Shown: piece by piece, positions 7,715-15,525 of the stretch
Layout of the letters: every line of letters starts with the position of its first letter
Position numbering within the stretch: position 1 is the stretch's first letter
DNA from: Solimicrobium sp040544425
GTDB taxonomy: Bacteria; Pseudomonadota; Gammaproteobacteria; Burkholderiales; Burkholderiaceae_D
DNA length: 17,649 nt
Reading direction: 5' to 3'
Assembly (NCBI GenBank): GCA_040544425.1
Contig: JBEONO010000036.1
Coordinates: 1-17,649 of the forward strand
Translations under genes and position numbers: made by a program
The notes under the pieces: model-generated
The model's database searches: none
The model's input: the letters and a program-made list of their open reading frames with translations, nothing else
Told to the model about the DNA's origin: nothing

Positions 7715-10050
7715 TGAATTCACTGACGAAGCTAACTCACCTGGTGAGTCGACCCGTGGCCGTGGCACTGATACTGATAGGTGGCCTGATGACCGGTTGC
7801 GCCAGCCAAATGAAACACATGGATGGTTGGGACCATTTGCAAGCTGGCGACTATGTCACCGGTTTGAATGAATTACACGCTGCAATGGAAGCCGATCCCG
7901 CCAACACGCGCTATCGCGCAGATTGGCTCACCAAACGCGAAGAGGTCACCAATGTTTTGTTGGTCCGCGCGAGTAAAGCCGTTGCTGCGCATAATATTGA
8001 GGCCGCAGAACAAATTTACCAGACAATTCTGGCCTATGACGATACCAACGTCAGAGCCAAATCCGGTTTGGAGTCCTTGCAACATCAGCTCAAAGCCAAT
8101 CAACTCGCACAAGCCGCCTCGGCCGCCTTTGCCCAAGGCAATGTCCAATCAGCGCAGACCTTAGCCAACGAAGCATTAAATATTGCGCCCGACAATATGG
8201 AAGCCAAGGCAGTCAAACGACAACTGAGCGAACGTGATTCACGCGACATGCTGAACGGTCCAAGTCTGGGCAATTTATACAAAAAGCCGATCACCTTGGA
8301 ATTTCGCGACACAAGCTTAAAGCTGGTGTTCGAATTACTGTCGAGAACAACCGGGATCAATTTCATTTTGGACCGTGAAATGAAAACCGATCAACACACA
8401 ACGATATTTTTGAAGAAGGCCTCGCTGGAAGACGCGTTAAATATGCTGGCCGCCACCAATCAATTTGATGTCAAAGTCATGAACGCCAGCAGTGTCCTGA
8501 TTTACCCCAACACGCAAATCAAATCCAAAGAATATCAAGACTTAGTCGTACGTGCCTTTTATTTGCATAGCGCTGATGCCAAAACCACGTCTGAATTGAT
8601 CAAGTCGATCTTGAAACTCAAAGATATTTTTGTCGATGAAAAATACAATATGCTGGTGGTACGCGATTCCCCCGAAGCTATTGCTTTAACTGAAAAATTA
8701 ATTTTGCTCTACGATTTACCCGAACCCGAAGTCATGCTGGAAGTCGAAGTATTGGAAATAGACCGCACGTTTGCGCTCAATATGGGTATTCAGGTCTCTG
8801 ACCAATTGACGGTAACCCCGTTGTCCGCGTTATCGAACGGGACATCAAACGGATCAACACCAGGATCGCCCTCAACGTCCAGTTCACAAAGCATTTCGAG
8901 TATTTTCCCGCTCAACAAATCAAACGTCGGCTTTGTGAGCTTGCCAACCGCGACCATTTCAGCGAACCAGCAAAATGGTGATGCCAATTTACTGGCCAAC
9001 CCACGAATCCGTGTGCGCAGCCACGACAAAGCAAAAATTCTGATCGGTGACAAAATCCCCTTAATCACCACCACCAGCGGCAACACCGGCTTCGTGTCTG
9101 AAAACATTCAATACCTCGATGTCGGTTTGAAGTTGAGTGTTGAACCAGTGATTTACCCCGGCGATGAAGTGTTGATCAAATTAAATCTTGAAGTGAGCTC
9201 GTTGGGACAGGAAGTCCAAACCAAATCCGGCTCGATAGCGTATCAGATCGGCACGCGTAGCGCTGATACAGTATTGCGACTCGTCGATGGCGAAACGCAA
9301 ATTCTGGCAGGCTTACTGAACAATGAAGAGCGCAATAGCGCGAACGGTTTGCCGGGTTTAACAAGTTTGCCGATAATCGGTCGCTTGTTCTCCAACCAGC
9401 ACGACAGCCACAACAAAACTGAAATCGTCTTATCGATCACGCCGCATTTAATTCGCGGCGTCCAACGCAAAGATCCAAGTGCCGAAATGTTCTGGTCCGG
9501 CACCGACGCCACCTTGCGCAATAAACCGTTACAACTGCGTATTCAAGATGACGATGCGAGCTCAAAATCAGCAGGTTCTGCGCCGACTGCGACCGCCGAT
9601 AAACCGGTCGATCCCGCCATGCTGGCGGCGATCAATTCGCCGTTGAAGTTAAGCTGGAATGGTCCGGCTCAGTTAAAAGCAGGACAAGAAATGCAGGTCG
9701 ACTTGATGATTGACACCTCGATGACGATGCGCAACTTGCCGATGCAACTTGCTTACGATCCCAAAATGATCGAAGTCATTGCCGTTGAGGATGGTGGTTA
9801 TTTTAGTCGAGATGGCAATCAAGGCAATTTGAGTCAAACCGTTGACAAGAATGGCGGCCGGATCGCCATTGCGCTGGGTGGCAACGCCGATGCAACCGGA
9901 TCGAAAGGCAAATTATTGACCCTGAAAGTCAAAGCATTGGTGCCTGGCGAAGCGAGTTTAGATTTAACCGGCATCACACCGATGGGCGCCAAACAATCGT
10001 TCGCCAAACCGGTATTACCGGTTCAACATACGATTTTGATTCAAAACTAA
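7714..10050 (+). CDS. gspD: Outer-membrane lipoprotein secretin (GspD/PilQ/MshL family) with C-terminal cohesin domain
   Basis: The product has 778 residues. The signal peptide ends in a lipobox (LMTGC, Cys29), so it is a predicted lipoprotein. Residues about 38-170 are Ala-rich helical TPR-like repeats. Residues 190-270 form an STN/N0-like domain (ITLEFRDTSLKLVFELL...). A secretin N-domain (about 273-345) and the secretin barrel domain (about 345-580) follow, with LPIIGRLFS, TEIVLSITPHLIRG and a Ser/Gly/Thr-rich insert near 373-395. After a linker, residues about 644-778 resemble a cohesin domain (LSWNGPAQLKAGQEMQVDLMI...NLPMQLAYDPKMIEVI...GKLLTLKVKAL). The secretin forms the multimeric outer-membrane channel. 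TPR-plus-secretin-plus-cohesin proteins occur in proteobacterial secretion/pilus operons of this layout. What the cohesin domain binds is unknown. Confidence 0.93.
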   Translation: MNSLTKLTHLVSRPVAVALILIGGLMTGCASQMKHMDGWDHLQAGDYVTGLNELHAAMEADPANTRYRADWLTKREEVTNVLLVRASKAVAAHNIEAAEQIYQTILAYDDTNVRAKSGLESLQHQLKANQLAQAASAAFAQGNVQSAQTLANEALNIAPDNMEAKAVKRQLSERDSRDMLNGPSLGNLYKKPITLEFRDTSLKLVFELLSRTTGINFILDREMKTDQHTTIFLKKASLEDALNMLAATNQFDVKVMNASSVLIYPNTQIKSKEYQDLVVRAFYLHSADAKTTSELIKSILKLKDIFVDEKYNMLVVRDSPEAIALTEKLILLYDLPEPEVMLEVEVLEIDRTFALNMGIQVSDQLTVTPLSALSNGTSNGSTPGSPSTSSSQSISSIFPLNKSNVGFVSLPTATISANQQNGDANLLANPRIRVRSHDKAKILIGDKIPLITTTSGNTGFVSENIQYLDVGLKLSVEPVIYPGDEVLIKLNLEVSSLGQEVQTKSGSIAYQIGTRSADTVLRLVDGETQILAGLLNNEERNSANGLPGLTSLPIIGRLFSNQHDSHNKTEIVLSITPHLIRGVQRKDPSAEMFWSGTDATLRNKPLQLRIQDDDASSKSAGSAPTATADKPVDPAMLAAINSPLKLSWNGPAQLKAGQEMQVDLMIDTSMTMRNLPMQLAYDPKMIEVIAVEDGGYFSRDGNQGNLSQTVDKNGGRIAIALGGNADATGSKGKLLTLKVKALVPGEASLDLTGITPMGAKQSFAKPVLPVQHTILIQN

Positions 10051-10541
10051 TGATGGGCTCCATTTACGCAAACAGACCGTCACGCGGATTCACCTATGTT
10101 GAATTGACCGTGACCTTGGCAATCCTGGCCGTGTTGGCCATGGTTGCCTTGCCGTTTGCGGAATTGACGGTCAAACGCCAGCAGGAGTTCGAATTACGCC
10201 GGGCGCTACGCGATATTCGGGAAGCGATTGATGCTTATAAAATGGCTGCCAACACCGGTCAGATCAGCGTCGGAAAAACGGATAGTGGTTACCCGGCTTC
10301 ATTGGCGGTGTTGGTGAAAGGCGTGCCCAGTGCGACGGCAGCGGGCACCACGGTGTATTTTTTACGACGTATCCCCGTCGATCCGTTTTATCCGAATCAG
10401 GCGGCACTGCCAGATCAGATGTGGGGATTGCGCAGTTATGCTTCACCGGCGGACGCGCCCCAAAAAGGCAATGACGTGTTTGATGTGTATTCGCTCTCAA
10501 CCGAGGTGGGCTTAAATGACATACCGTATCGGAATTGGTGA
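10050..10541 (+). CDS. Type II secretion-like minor pseudopilin (first of three)
   Basis: The product has 163 residues with a class III leader, MMGSIYANRPSRG cleaved before FTYVEL, keeping Gly-1 and Glu+5. A hydrophobic helix (LTVTLAILAVLAMVALPFAEL) and a GspG-like soluble domain follow (RALRDIREAIDAYKMAA, ...YPASLAVLV, IPVDPFYP, WGLRSYASP, DVFDVYSLS). It ends in PYRNW. ATG 10050 overlaps the secretin stop (TAATG); the adjacent ATG 10053 is equally possible. The family builds the periplasmic pseudopilus after cleavage by a prepilin peptidase, which is not encoded here. Confidence 0.85.
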   Translation: MMGSIYANRPSRGFTYVELTVTLAILAVLAMVALPFAELTVKRQQEFELRRALRDIREAIDAYKMAANTGQISVGKTDSGYPASLAVLVKGVPSATAAGTTVYFLRRIPVDPFYPNQAALPDQMWGLRSYASPADAPQKGNDVFDVYSLSTEVGLNDIPYRNW

Positions 10542-10929
10542 GATGCATCGCAACGCAAAAAATGCTGCCGGTTTTACCATGGTCGAATTGCTGGTCGTCC
10601 TGGCGATTATCGCGCTGCTATTGACCATCGCCGCGCCGCGTTTCCTGGGGGGGATATCCACCGCCAAGGACGACGTTTTACATGAAAACCTGTATTTAAT
10701 GCGCCAAAGTATCGATCATTTTTACTCGGACAAGGGCAAATACCCAGCGAGTCTCGATGACTTGGTGACGCAACACTATTTACGTCAAATACCGATGGAT
10801 CCGGTGGTGGGTAATAACACCAGTTGGATCATCGTGCCACCGACCAATTCGACCAAGGGATCGGTTTTTGACATTAAAAGTTCTGCACCGGGGAGTGGCG
10901 TCGATGGCACATCGTATCAATCCTGGTGA
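10516..10929 (+). CDS. Type II secretion-like pseudopilin (second of three), GspG-like
   Basis: The product has 137 residues. The start at 10516 is preferred over ATG 10543 because GAGGTG lies 8 bases upstream, and because the same 26-base overlap recurs between the next two genes. The leader is then 19 residues ending in NAAG before FTMVELLVVLAIIALLL (Gly-1 and Glu+5 present). The soluble domain has the family's GKYPASLDDLV, LRQIPMDPV and W-I-I strand pattern, ending GTSYQSW. It overlaps the first pseudopilin by 26 bases. The start choice affects only the leader, not the mature protein. Confidence 0.84.
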   Translation: MTYRIGIGEMHRNAKNAAGFTMVELLVVLAIIALLLTIAAPRFLGGISTAKDDVLHENLYLMRQSIDHFYSDKGKYPASLDDLVTQHYLRQIPMDPVVGNNTSWIIVPPTNSTKGSVFDIKSSAPGSGVDGTSYQSW

Positions 10930-11392
10930 AGCGGGGTTTACGTATCTGACCGCGCTGTTTTTGGTCGCGATTCTGTCGCTGTTGACATTAACGACCGTTG
11001 AAACCTGGAAGACGATCGAGCAGCGCGAAAAGGAAAAAGAGTTGTTGTTTGTGGGGGAACAGTATCGGCATGCGATCGGATTGTATTATGAGTTGTCGCC
11101 CGGCAGTGTGAAAAAGTATCCGGCGACCGTGAATGATTTATTGCAGGATAAGCGCGCCACACGATTGATCCGGCCGCTGCGCCAATTGTTTCTGGATCCA
11201 ATGAACAGTTCACCGCAATGGGGTATTGTGGAAGCGCCGGGTGGGGGCATTATGGGCGTGTTTTCGTTATCGACGGCAACGCCCATCAAACAGGATGGGT
11301 TTACTGCGGAAGAAGCCGACTTTACCGGGCAGGCGCAGTATCAAGGATGGAAATTTATTTATACGCCACCACCGATTGTCACTAAAAAATAA
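10904..11392 (+). CDS. Type II secretion-like minor pseudopilin lacking Glu5 (third of three)
   Basis: From ATG 10904 (GGGGAG 8 bases upstream) the product has 162 residues; an ATG at 10868 in the same frame is less likely. The leader MAHRINPGEAG precedes FTYLTALFLVAILSLLTLTTVETW. Gly-1 and Phe+1 are present, but position +5 is Thr, not Glu. In type II secretion the pseudopilin without Glu5 is GspK, which caps the pseudopilus tip, so a tip role is possible; this protein is about half GspK's usual length and its soluble part looks GspG-like (KKYPATVNDLL, LRQLFLDPM, QYQGWKFIY). It overlaps the previous gene by 26 bases. Confidence 0.82.
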   Translation: MAHRINPGEAGFTYLTALFLVAILSLLTLTTVETWKTIEQREKEKELLFVGEQYRHAIGLYYELSPGSVKKYPATVNDLLQDKRATRLIRPLRQLFLDPMNSSPQWGIVEAPGGGIMGVFSLSTATPIKQDGFTAEEADFTGQAQYQGWKFIYTPPPIVTKK

Positions 11393-11402
11393 AACATCAA
11401 CT

Positions 11403-11415
11403 GAACCGAGGGTTC
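11403..11415 (+). other. Short intercistronic hairpin before gspG
   Basis: GAACC-GAG-GGTTC forms a perfect 5-base-pair stem with a 3-base loop in the only sizeable gap (57 bases) inside the operon, just before the strong ribosome site of gspG. It has no T-run, so it is not an intrinsic terminator. It could influence mRNA stability or processing, but may be chance. Confidence 0.25.
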
Positions 11416-11449
11416 GGTCGGATGCAGGGAAGATAAGGGGAAGTAAACT

Positions 11450-11881
11450 ATGACGCAGGTACAAAAACGGACGCAGCGCGGATTTACGCTGCTGGAACTA
11501 CTCGTGGTGCTCTTGATCATTGGCTTATTAGCGGGTTACGTCGGTCCGAAATATTTCGCCCAAATTGGCAAATCCAACGGCACCGTCGCCCAGGCGCAGA
11601 TTGAAGCGTTTGATAAAACGGTGGAACAATACGCCATCGATACCGGACATTACCCGACGACCCAGCAAGGTTTGATGGCCCTGTTTGTGCGCCCTGCGAA
11701 CGAACCCAAATGGCGTGGCCCGTATCTGAAAAAAGCCCCCCCGCTCGATCCTTGGGGACGCCCCTATATTTATGCGTCACCCGGTGGCGGCACACCACCC
11801 CGCGATTTTGACATCATCTCTTATGGTAAAGACGGTGTTGCCGGTGGCGTCGATGAAGATGCCGATATCACCAACTATTGA
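11450..11881 (+). CDS. gspG: Type II secretion system major pseudopilin GspG
   Basis: The product has 143 residues, the usual GspG length. Leader MTQVQKRTQRG precedes FTLLELLVVLLIIGLLAGYVGPKYF with Gly-1 and Glu+5. The conserved IEAFDKTVEQYAIDTGHYPTTQQGLMAL, KWRGPYLKK, LDPWGRPYIY and the C-terminal SYGKDGVAGGVDEDADI follow; the last matches the GspG calcium-binding loop. A clear ribosome site (AAGGGGAAG) precedes ATG 11450 and, unlike its neighbours, the gene is preceded by a 57-base gap rather than an overlap. That could allow stronger translation, as expected of the major subunit. It is the best-conserved pseudopilin of the four. Confidence 0.96.
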   Translation: MTQVQKRTQRGFTLLELLVVLLIIGLLAGYVGPKYFAQIGKSNGTVAQAQIEAFDKTVEQYAIDTGHYPTTQQGLMALFVRPANEPKWRGPYLKKAPPLDPWGRPYIYASPGGGTPPRDFDIISYGKDGVAGGVDEDADITNY

Positions 11882-11892
11882 ATTGTGATGCG

Positions 11893-13077
11893 ATGAGATT
11901 CACTGCCAAAGTACTGAATGCCGCTGGTGCCATTGATTTGATGGAGCTGGAGGCCGACACCAAAGAGGACGCCGAACAGCGCTTGCGTTCCGACGGGGTG
12001 CGCGTGGTCGCGCTGCAATCGATGGAATCTGGCTTTCAGTTTCAATTCAACGTGAAACCATTTCCTTTGGATGTCTTCAACCAACAATTGCTGTCGCTGT
12101 TGGAAGCGGGACAGTCGATTGTGGACGCCATTGAGATTTTGCATGACAACGATCTGACCGGTCGCGATCAAAAAGTGTATCGCAATCTGTTACTGGCGTT
12201 AAAACAGGGGCGGCAATTGTCTAGCGCGATGGAACAACAGTCGACCATCTTTCCACCGCTCTACGTCGCCATGGTACGCGCCACTGAAACCACGGGCGGT
12301 GTGAAGGAAGCAATACAACGCTTTATGGAATACCGGATTCAGGTTGCGGTCATTCGAAGAAAACTCGTCGCTGCGTCGGTGTACCCGGCCATTCTGGTCA
12401 CCGTGGGGCTGCTGGTTGTTTCGTTCCTGCTGCTGTATGTCGTACCACGATTTAGTATTGCGTTTGATGATATCCACAATAAAAAGCAACTGGCTGGTTT
12501 TGTGTATATCTGGGGCAGCTGGGTCAGAAATCATGGTGAATTGGCCTGGTCCGGCTTTGGTGGGTTGGTGATTTTTATGACGGTGGTGATCATCCACCCG
12601 GCATCGCGCCGCTTTGCGATGCGCAAATTGATTCAAATTCCGGCGATTGGACGACGCATTCAGATTTTTCAGCTGGCGCGGCTCTATCGCACCTTGGGCT
12701 TATTGCTGCGCAGTGGCTTACCCTTAACGCATTCCTTGCGATTGACCAGAGACTCGCTGCCTGTCTATTTGTATGCCAATCTGGATGGTGCCTATGCCCA
12801 GGTAACGGAAGGGCTGCCTTTGTCCCGCGCCCTGTCACAAAACCAGCTGGCCACTGAAGTGGCATCGCGCTTGCTGGTCGCAGGCGAATCGTCCGGCAAT
12901 CTGGACGATATGCTTGAACGGGTTGCCAATTTTCACGACCAGGAAGTGTCCGGCTGGGTTGACCTGTTCGGCCGCGTACTGGAACCAACTTTAATGGTCG
13001 GCATCGGCCTGGTGATTGGTGTCGTAGTGTTATTGCTGTATATGCCTATTTTTGAATTAGCGAATTCCGTCCGATGA
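11893..13077 (+). CDS. gspF: Type II secretion system inner-membrane protein GspF
   Basis: From ATG 11893 the product has 394 residues, the normal length for GspF/PilC. An N-terminal domain (about 1-50, MRFTAKVLNAAGAIDLMELEADTKEDAEQRL) is followed by two T2SSF domains (about 60-180 and 260-380; FNQQLLSLLEAGQSIVDAIEIL and ARLYRTLGLLLRSGLPLTHSL). Membrane segments lie near 162-186, 217-236 and 362-386. GspF is the central polytopic platform protein that couples ATPase GspE to pseudopilus assembly. A TTG at 11878 overlapping the gspG stop would add five residues but is less likely. Its stop overlaps the gspE start. Confidence 0.94.
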   Translation: MRFTAKVLNAAGAIDLMELEADTKEDAEQRLRSDGVRVVALQSMESGFQFQFNVKPFPLDVFNQQLLSLLEAGQSIVDAIEILHDNDLTGRDQKVYRNLLLALKQGRQLSSAMEQQSTIFPPLYVAMVRATETTGGVKEAIQRFMEYRIQVAVIRRKLVAASVYPAILVTVGLLVVSFLLLYVVPRFSIAFDDIHNKKQLAGFVYIWGSWVRNHGELAWSGFGGLVIFMTVVIIHPASRRFAMRKLIQIPAIGRRIQIFQLARLYRTLGLLLRSGLPLTHSLRLTRDSLPVYLYANLDGAYAQVTEGLPLSRALSQNQLATEVASRLLVAGESSGNLDDMLERVANFHDQEVSGWVDLFGRVLEPTLMVGIGLVIGVVVLLLYMPIFELANSVR

Positions 13078-14738
13078 AAAACCCCAACGACATGATCGCC
13101 CGGCTCCGGGACTGTTTAAGCCAGGTCGGCGAGCAACACGACTGGCTCTCCCCCTACTGCGCGCAAACCGGTGAAGATCGAGGCGCCGCACGAGCTACCA
13201 TCGCGCGCCACTTCGGTTACGCGACGATGGATTACGCCCAATTAGAAGCGGCCACCCCCTTATTTGATCAGGTCCCGTATAACCTGATGCTGGCGCACCA
13301 TACGCTGATCTTTAAAGATGCGGATGACCAAGTTTACGCGGGACTGTCTGACCCGGTCGAACAAGCACCACGTTCCTGGATCGAATCGTTGGATTTACCG
13401 CTGAACGACATCGTGTTGTTGGATCCGTTGGATATTGACGCCATGCTGGGCAAATATGCACGCACCTTTAATGCGGTGGCAGCAGCCGTTGATAATTCAG
13501 ACAAGCAATTCAATATCAAGAATTTATCGGAAGAGTTGACGCTCATTTCGATTGCCAATGAGCCCAGCCCGGCAATTAAACTGGTTAATTCGACCTTGTT
13601 TGATGGCTTACGCTATGAAGCCAGCGATATCCACTTGGAGACGATTCCAGCCGGCCTGGTCGTGAAATTCCGCGTCGATGGGGTGTTGATTCATGTGGCA
13701 ACTTTGCCGAACCCAAGTTTGGCCGAGCAGGTCTTGTCGCGGGTCAAAGTGCTGTCGGATCTGGATATTGCCGAGCGACGTATTCCGCAGGATGGCCGTT
13801 TTCGGATTGCGGCAAATGGCCGGGAGATTGATATCCGGGTGTCGATCATGCCGAGCATTCATGGCGAAGATGCAGTCTTGCGGATATTGGATAAACAAAC
13901 CTTAATTGATCAGTTGCAGCGTTTGACGCTTGGCACGTTGGGGTTCGACGAACAAACGATTGCGACTATGCGCAGATTGGCGTCGGAACCGTACGGCATG
14001 ATGCTGGTCACCGGCCCCACCGGAAGTGGCAAGACCACAACCCTGTATGCAGCCATTACCGAGATCAATACCGGGCAAGATAAATTGATTACGATTGAAG
14101 ATCCGGTCGAATACCAATTGCAAGGCGTATTACAGATCCCCGTCAATGAAAAGAAGGGGCTCACGTTTGCCGTTGGCTTACGCTCCATCTTGCGACACGA
14201 CCCCGACAAAATTTTAGTCGGAGAGATTCGCGATCCGGAAACGGCGCAAATCGCCGTGCAGGCGGCATTAACGGGGCACTTAGTATTTACCTCGGTGCAT
14301 GCCAATAATACCTTTGATGTGATCGGGCGTTTTATGCACATGGGCGTGGATCCGTACAGTTTTGTGTCGTCGTTGACGGGCGTGATTGCGCAGCGACTGA
14401 TCCGGCAAAATTGCACCCGGTGTCTGGAGCCGGTGGTACCGGATGCCGAGTTGCTCGCATTCTCTGGGATTATCGATGTGAGTGGGTATCGCTTTATGGC
14501 TGGCAAAGGTTGTCCGCATTGTCGTGGCACAGGCTTTAAAGGCAGAAAAGCCATTGCGGAAGTATTAAAACTGTCCGACGAAATTCGTGAAATGATTATT
14601 GCCCGCGCCTCGATTCGGGCCTTGAAAGAACAGGCGCGAATCGAAGGAACACGCTTTTTACGGGATGTCGCGCTGGATTTGGTGCGTAACGGTCAGACCA
14701 CATTACAGGAGGTGAATCGTGTTACCTTCGTGGCTTAA
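13074..14738 (+). CDS. gspE: Type II secretion system assembly ATPase GspE
   Basis: The product has 554 residues. A divergent N-terminal domain (about 1-140) is followed by the secretion-ATPase core: ASDIHLE at 183-189, LDIAERRIPQDGR, Walker A GPTGSGKTT (Lys320), the Asp box ITIEDPVEYQL, Walker B region ILVGEIRDPETAQIAVQAALTGHLVFTSVHAN from about 378, and a zinc-binding tetracysteine (Cys447, 450, 480, 483) in the C-terminal module. It hydrolyses ATP at the cytoplasmic face to drive pseudopilus polymerisation. All catalytic motifs appear intact. ATG 13074 overlaps the gspF stop (ATGA), and the 3' end overlaps the next gene by 20 bases. Confidence 0.97.
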   Translation: MKNPNDMIARLRDCLSQVGEQHDWLSPYCAQTGEDRGAARATIARHFGYATMDYAQLEAATPLFDQVPYNLMLAHHTLIFKDADDQVYAGLSDPVEQAPRSWIESLDLPLNDIVLLDPLDIDAMLGKYARTFNAVAAAVDNSDKQFNIKNLSEELTLISIANEPSPAIKLVNSTLFDGLRYEASDIHLETIPAGLVVKFRVDGVLIHVATLPNPSLAEQVLSRVKVLSDLDIAERRIPQDGRFRIAANGREIDIRVSIMPSIHGEDAVLRILDKQTLIDQLQRLTLGTLGFDEQTIATMRRLASEPYGMMLVTGPTGSGKTTTLYAAITEINTGQDKLITIEDPVEYQLQGVLQIPVNEKKGLTFAVGLRSILRHDPDKILVGEIRDPETAQIAVQAALTGHLVFTSVHANNTFDVIGRFMHMGVDPYSFVSSLTGVIAQRLIRQNCTRCLEPVVPDAELLAFSGIIDVSGYRFMAGKGCPHCRGTGFKGRKAIAEVLKLSDEIREMIIARASIRALKEQARIEGTRFLRDVALDLVRNGQTTLQEVNRVTFVA

Positions 14739-15525
14739 CTCCTTGCGACCGTCGATCTCTGCGGCGCTCATCGACAAACCGTCTGCGGAACAGCGCTGGC
14801 TGGGAAAATCAACTGCAGCATGGGCAGTGCCGTCAGGAAGCATGTCCACACCAGATGCGTTAGCCACGTCACTTGACCAACTACTGTCAAGCAGGCCGAA
14901 GACATCTAAAAAATGGTTGCCAGCACCAGGTGGTATTGCCGTAATCCTGCCCGACTCGGTCGCCAGGTTTGAGTTATTACAGTGGACAGCAAGCCTGATG
15001 ATACCGGATGAACTGCGTCAATTTGCCATCGAACGATTCGAGATGGTGAATCAATCGGTCCGTGAGGGCTGGGCCGTGCACGCGGAATGGACCCGAAAGG
15101 ATGCCAATACCTTGGCCTATGCGGTACCACATGGTGTGCTCGACGCCTTGCACGGCATTGTGCAAAAGCATGGGTTAGTGCTGGACCGGGTATTACCATT
15201 GTCAGCTCTGGCGCACTATGGGCAGTTGGGTCTAATGAATCACAATGAATTGCGCATCATGCAGGGGGGATCAAGCACGTGCGCCCTGCTCTACGCCAAC
15301 GGAAAACTGGTGAACTATTTAATGGAAACAGTGCGTGGTTCCGCGTCTGACAGTCTAAAGCGATTAATTTCGCGTTTACAGATGTCCGAACTGTCATCAA
15401 GCGTCAAGTTAGATCGGCTCAGCCTGGTTGGCACAGATCCAATCCATCTGAAGGAAATTCTCGACGCCAATAAGCCGACTAAAATTCGCGTAGTCAATCC
15501 AATGCGATGGGGGCAGTGGCAATGA
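14719..15525 (+). CDS. PilM/GspL-like cytoplasmic platform protein, degenerate actin-like fold
   Basis: The product has 268 residues and no membrane segment. The GTG start at 14719 is strongly supported by AGGAGGT 5 bases upstream, inside the end of gspE. Position after the ATPase and directly before a PilN-like membrane protein matches the PilM-PilN (or split GspL) arrangement. Residues about 68-140 (PAPGGIAVILPDSVARFELLQW...) and 176-225 (NELRIMQGGSSTCALLYANGKLVNYLMETVRGSASDSLKRLISRL) recall the beta-strand pattern of actin-like PilM/GspL proteins. At 268 residues it is shorter than typical PilM, and I see no clear nucleotide-binding motif. The product likely recruits GspE to the inner membrane. 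The family call rests on context and weak motifs. Confidence 0.6.
   Translation: MLPSWLNSLRPSISAALIDKPSAEQRWLGKSTAAWAVPSGSMSTPDALATSLDQLLSSRPKTSKKWLPAPGGIAVILPDSVARFELLQWTASLMIPDELRQFAIERFEMVNQSVREGWAVHAEWTRKDANTLAYAVPHGVLDALHGIVQKHGLVLDRVLPLSALAHYGQLGLMNHNELRIMQGGSSTCALLYANGKLVNYLMETVRGSASDSLKRLISRLQMSELSSSVKLDRLSLVGTDPIHLKEILDANKPTKIRVVNPMRWGQWQ

Noticed and set aside
13910..14554. 214-codon minus-strand ORF opposite gspE
   Set aside because: It is the antisense shadow of the highly conserved ATPase core of gspE; the product has no domain signature.
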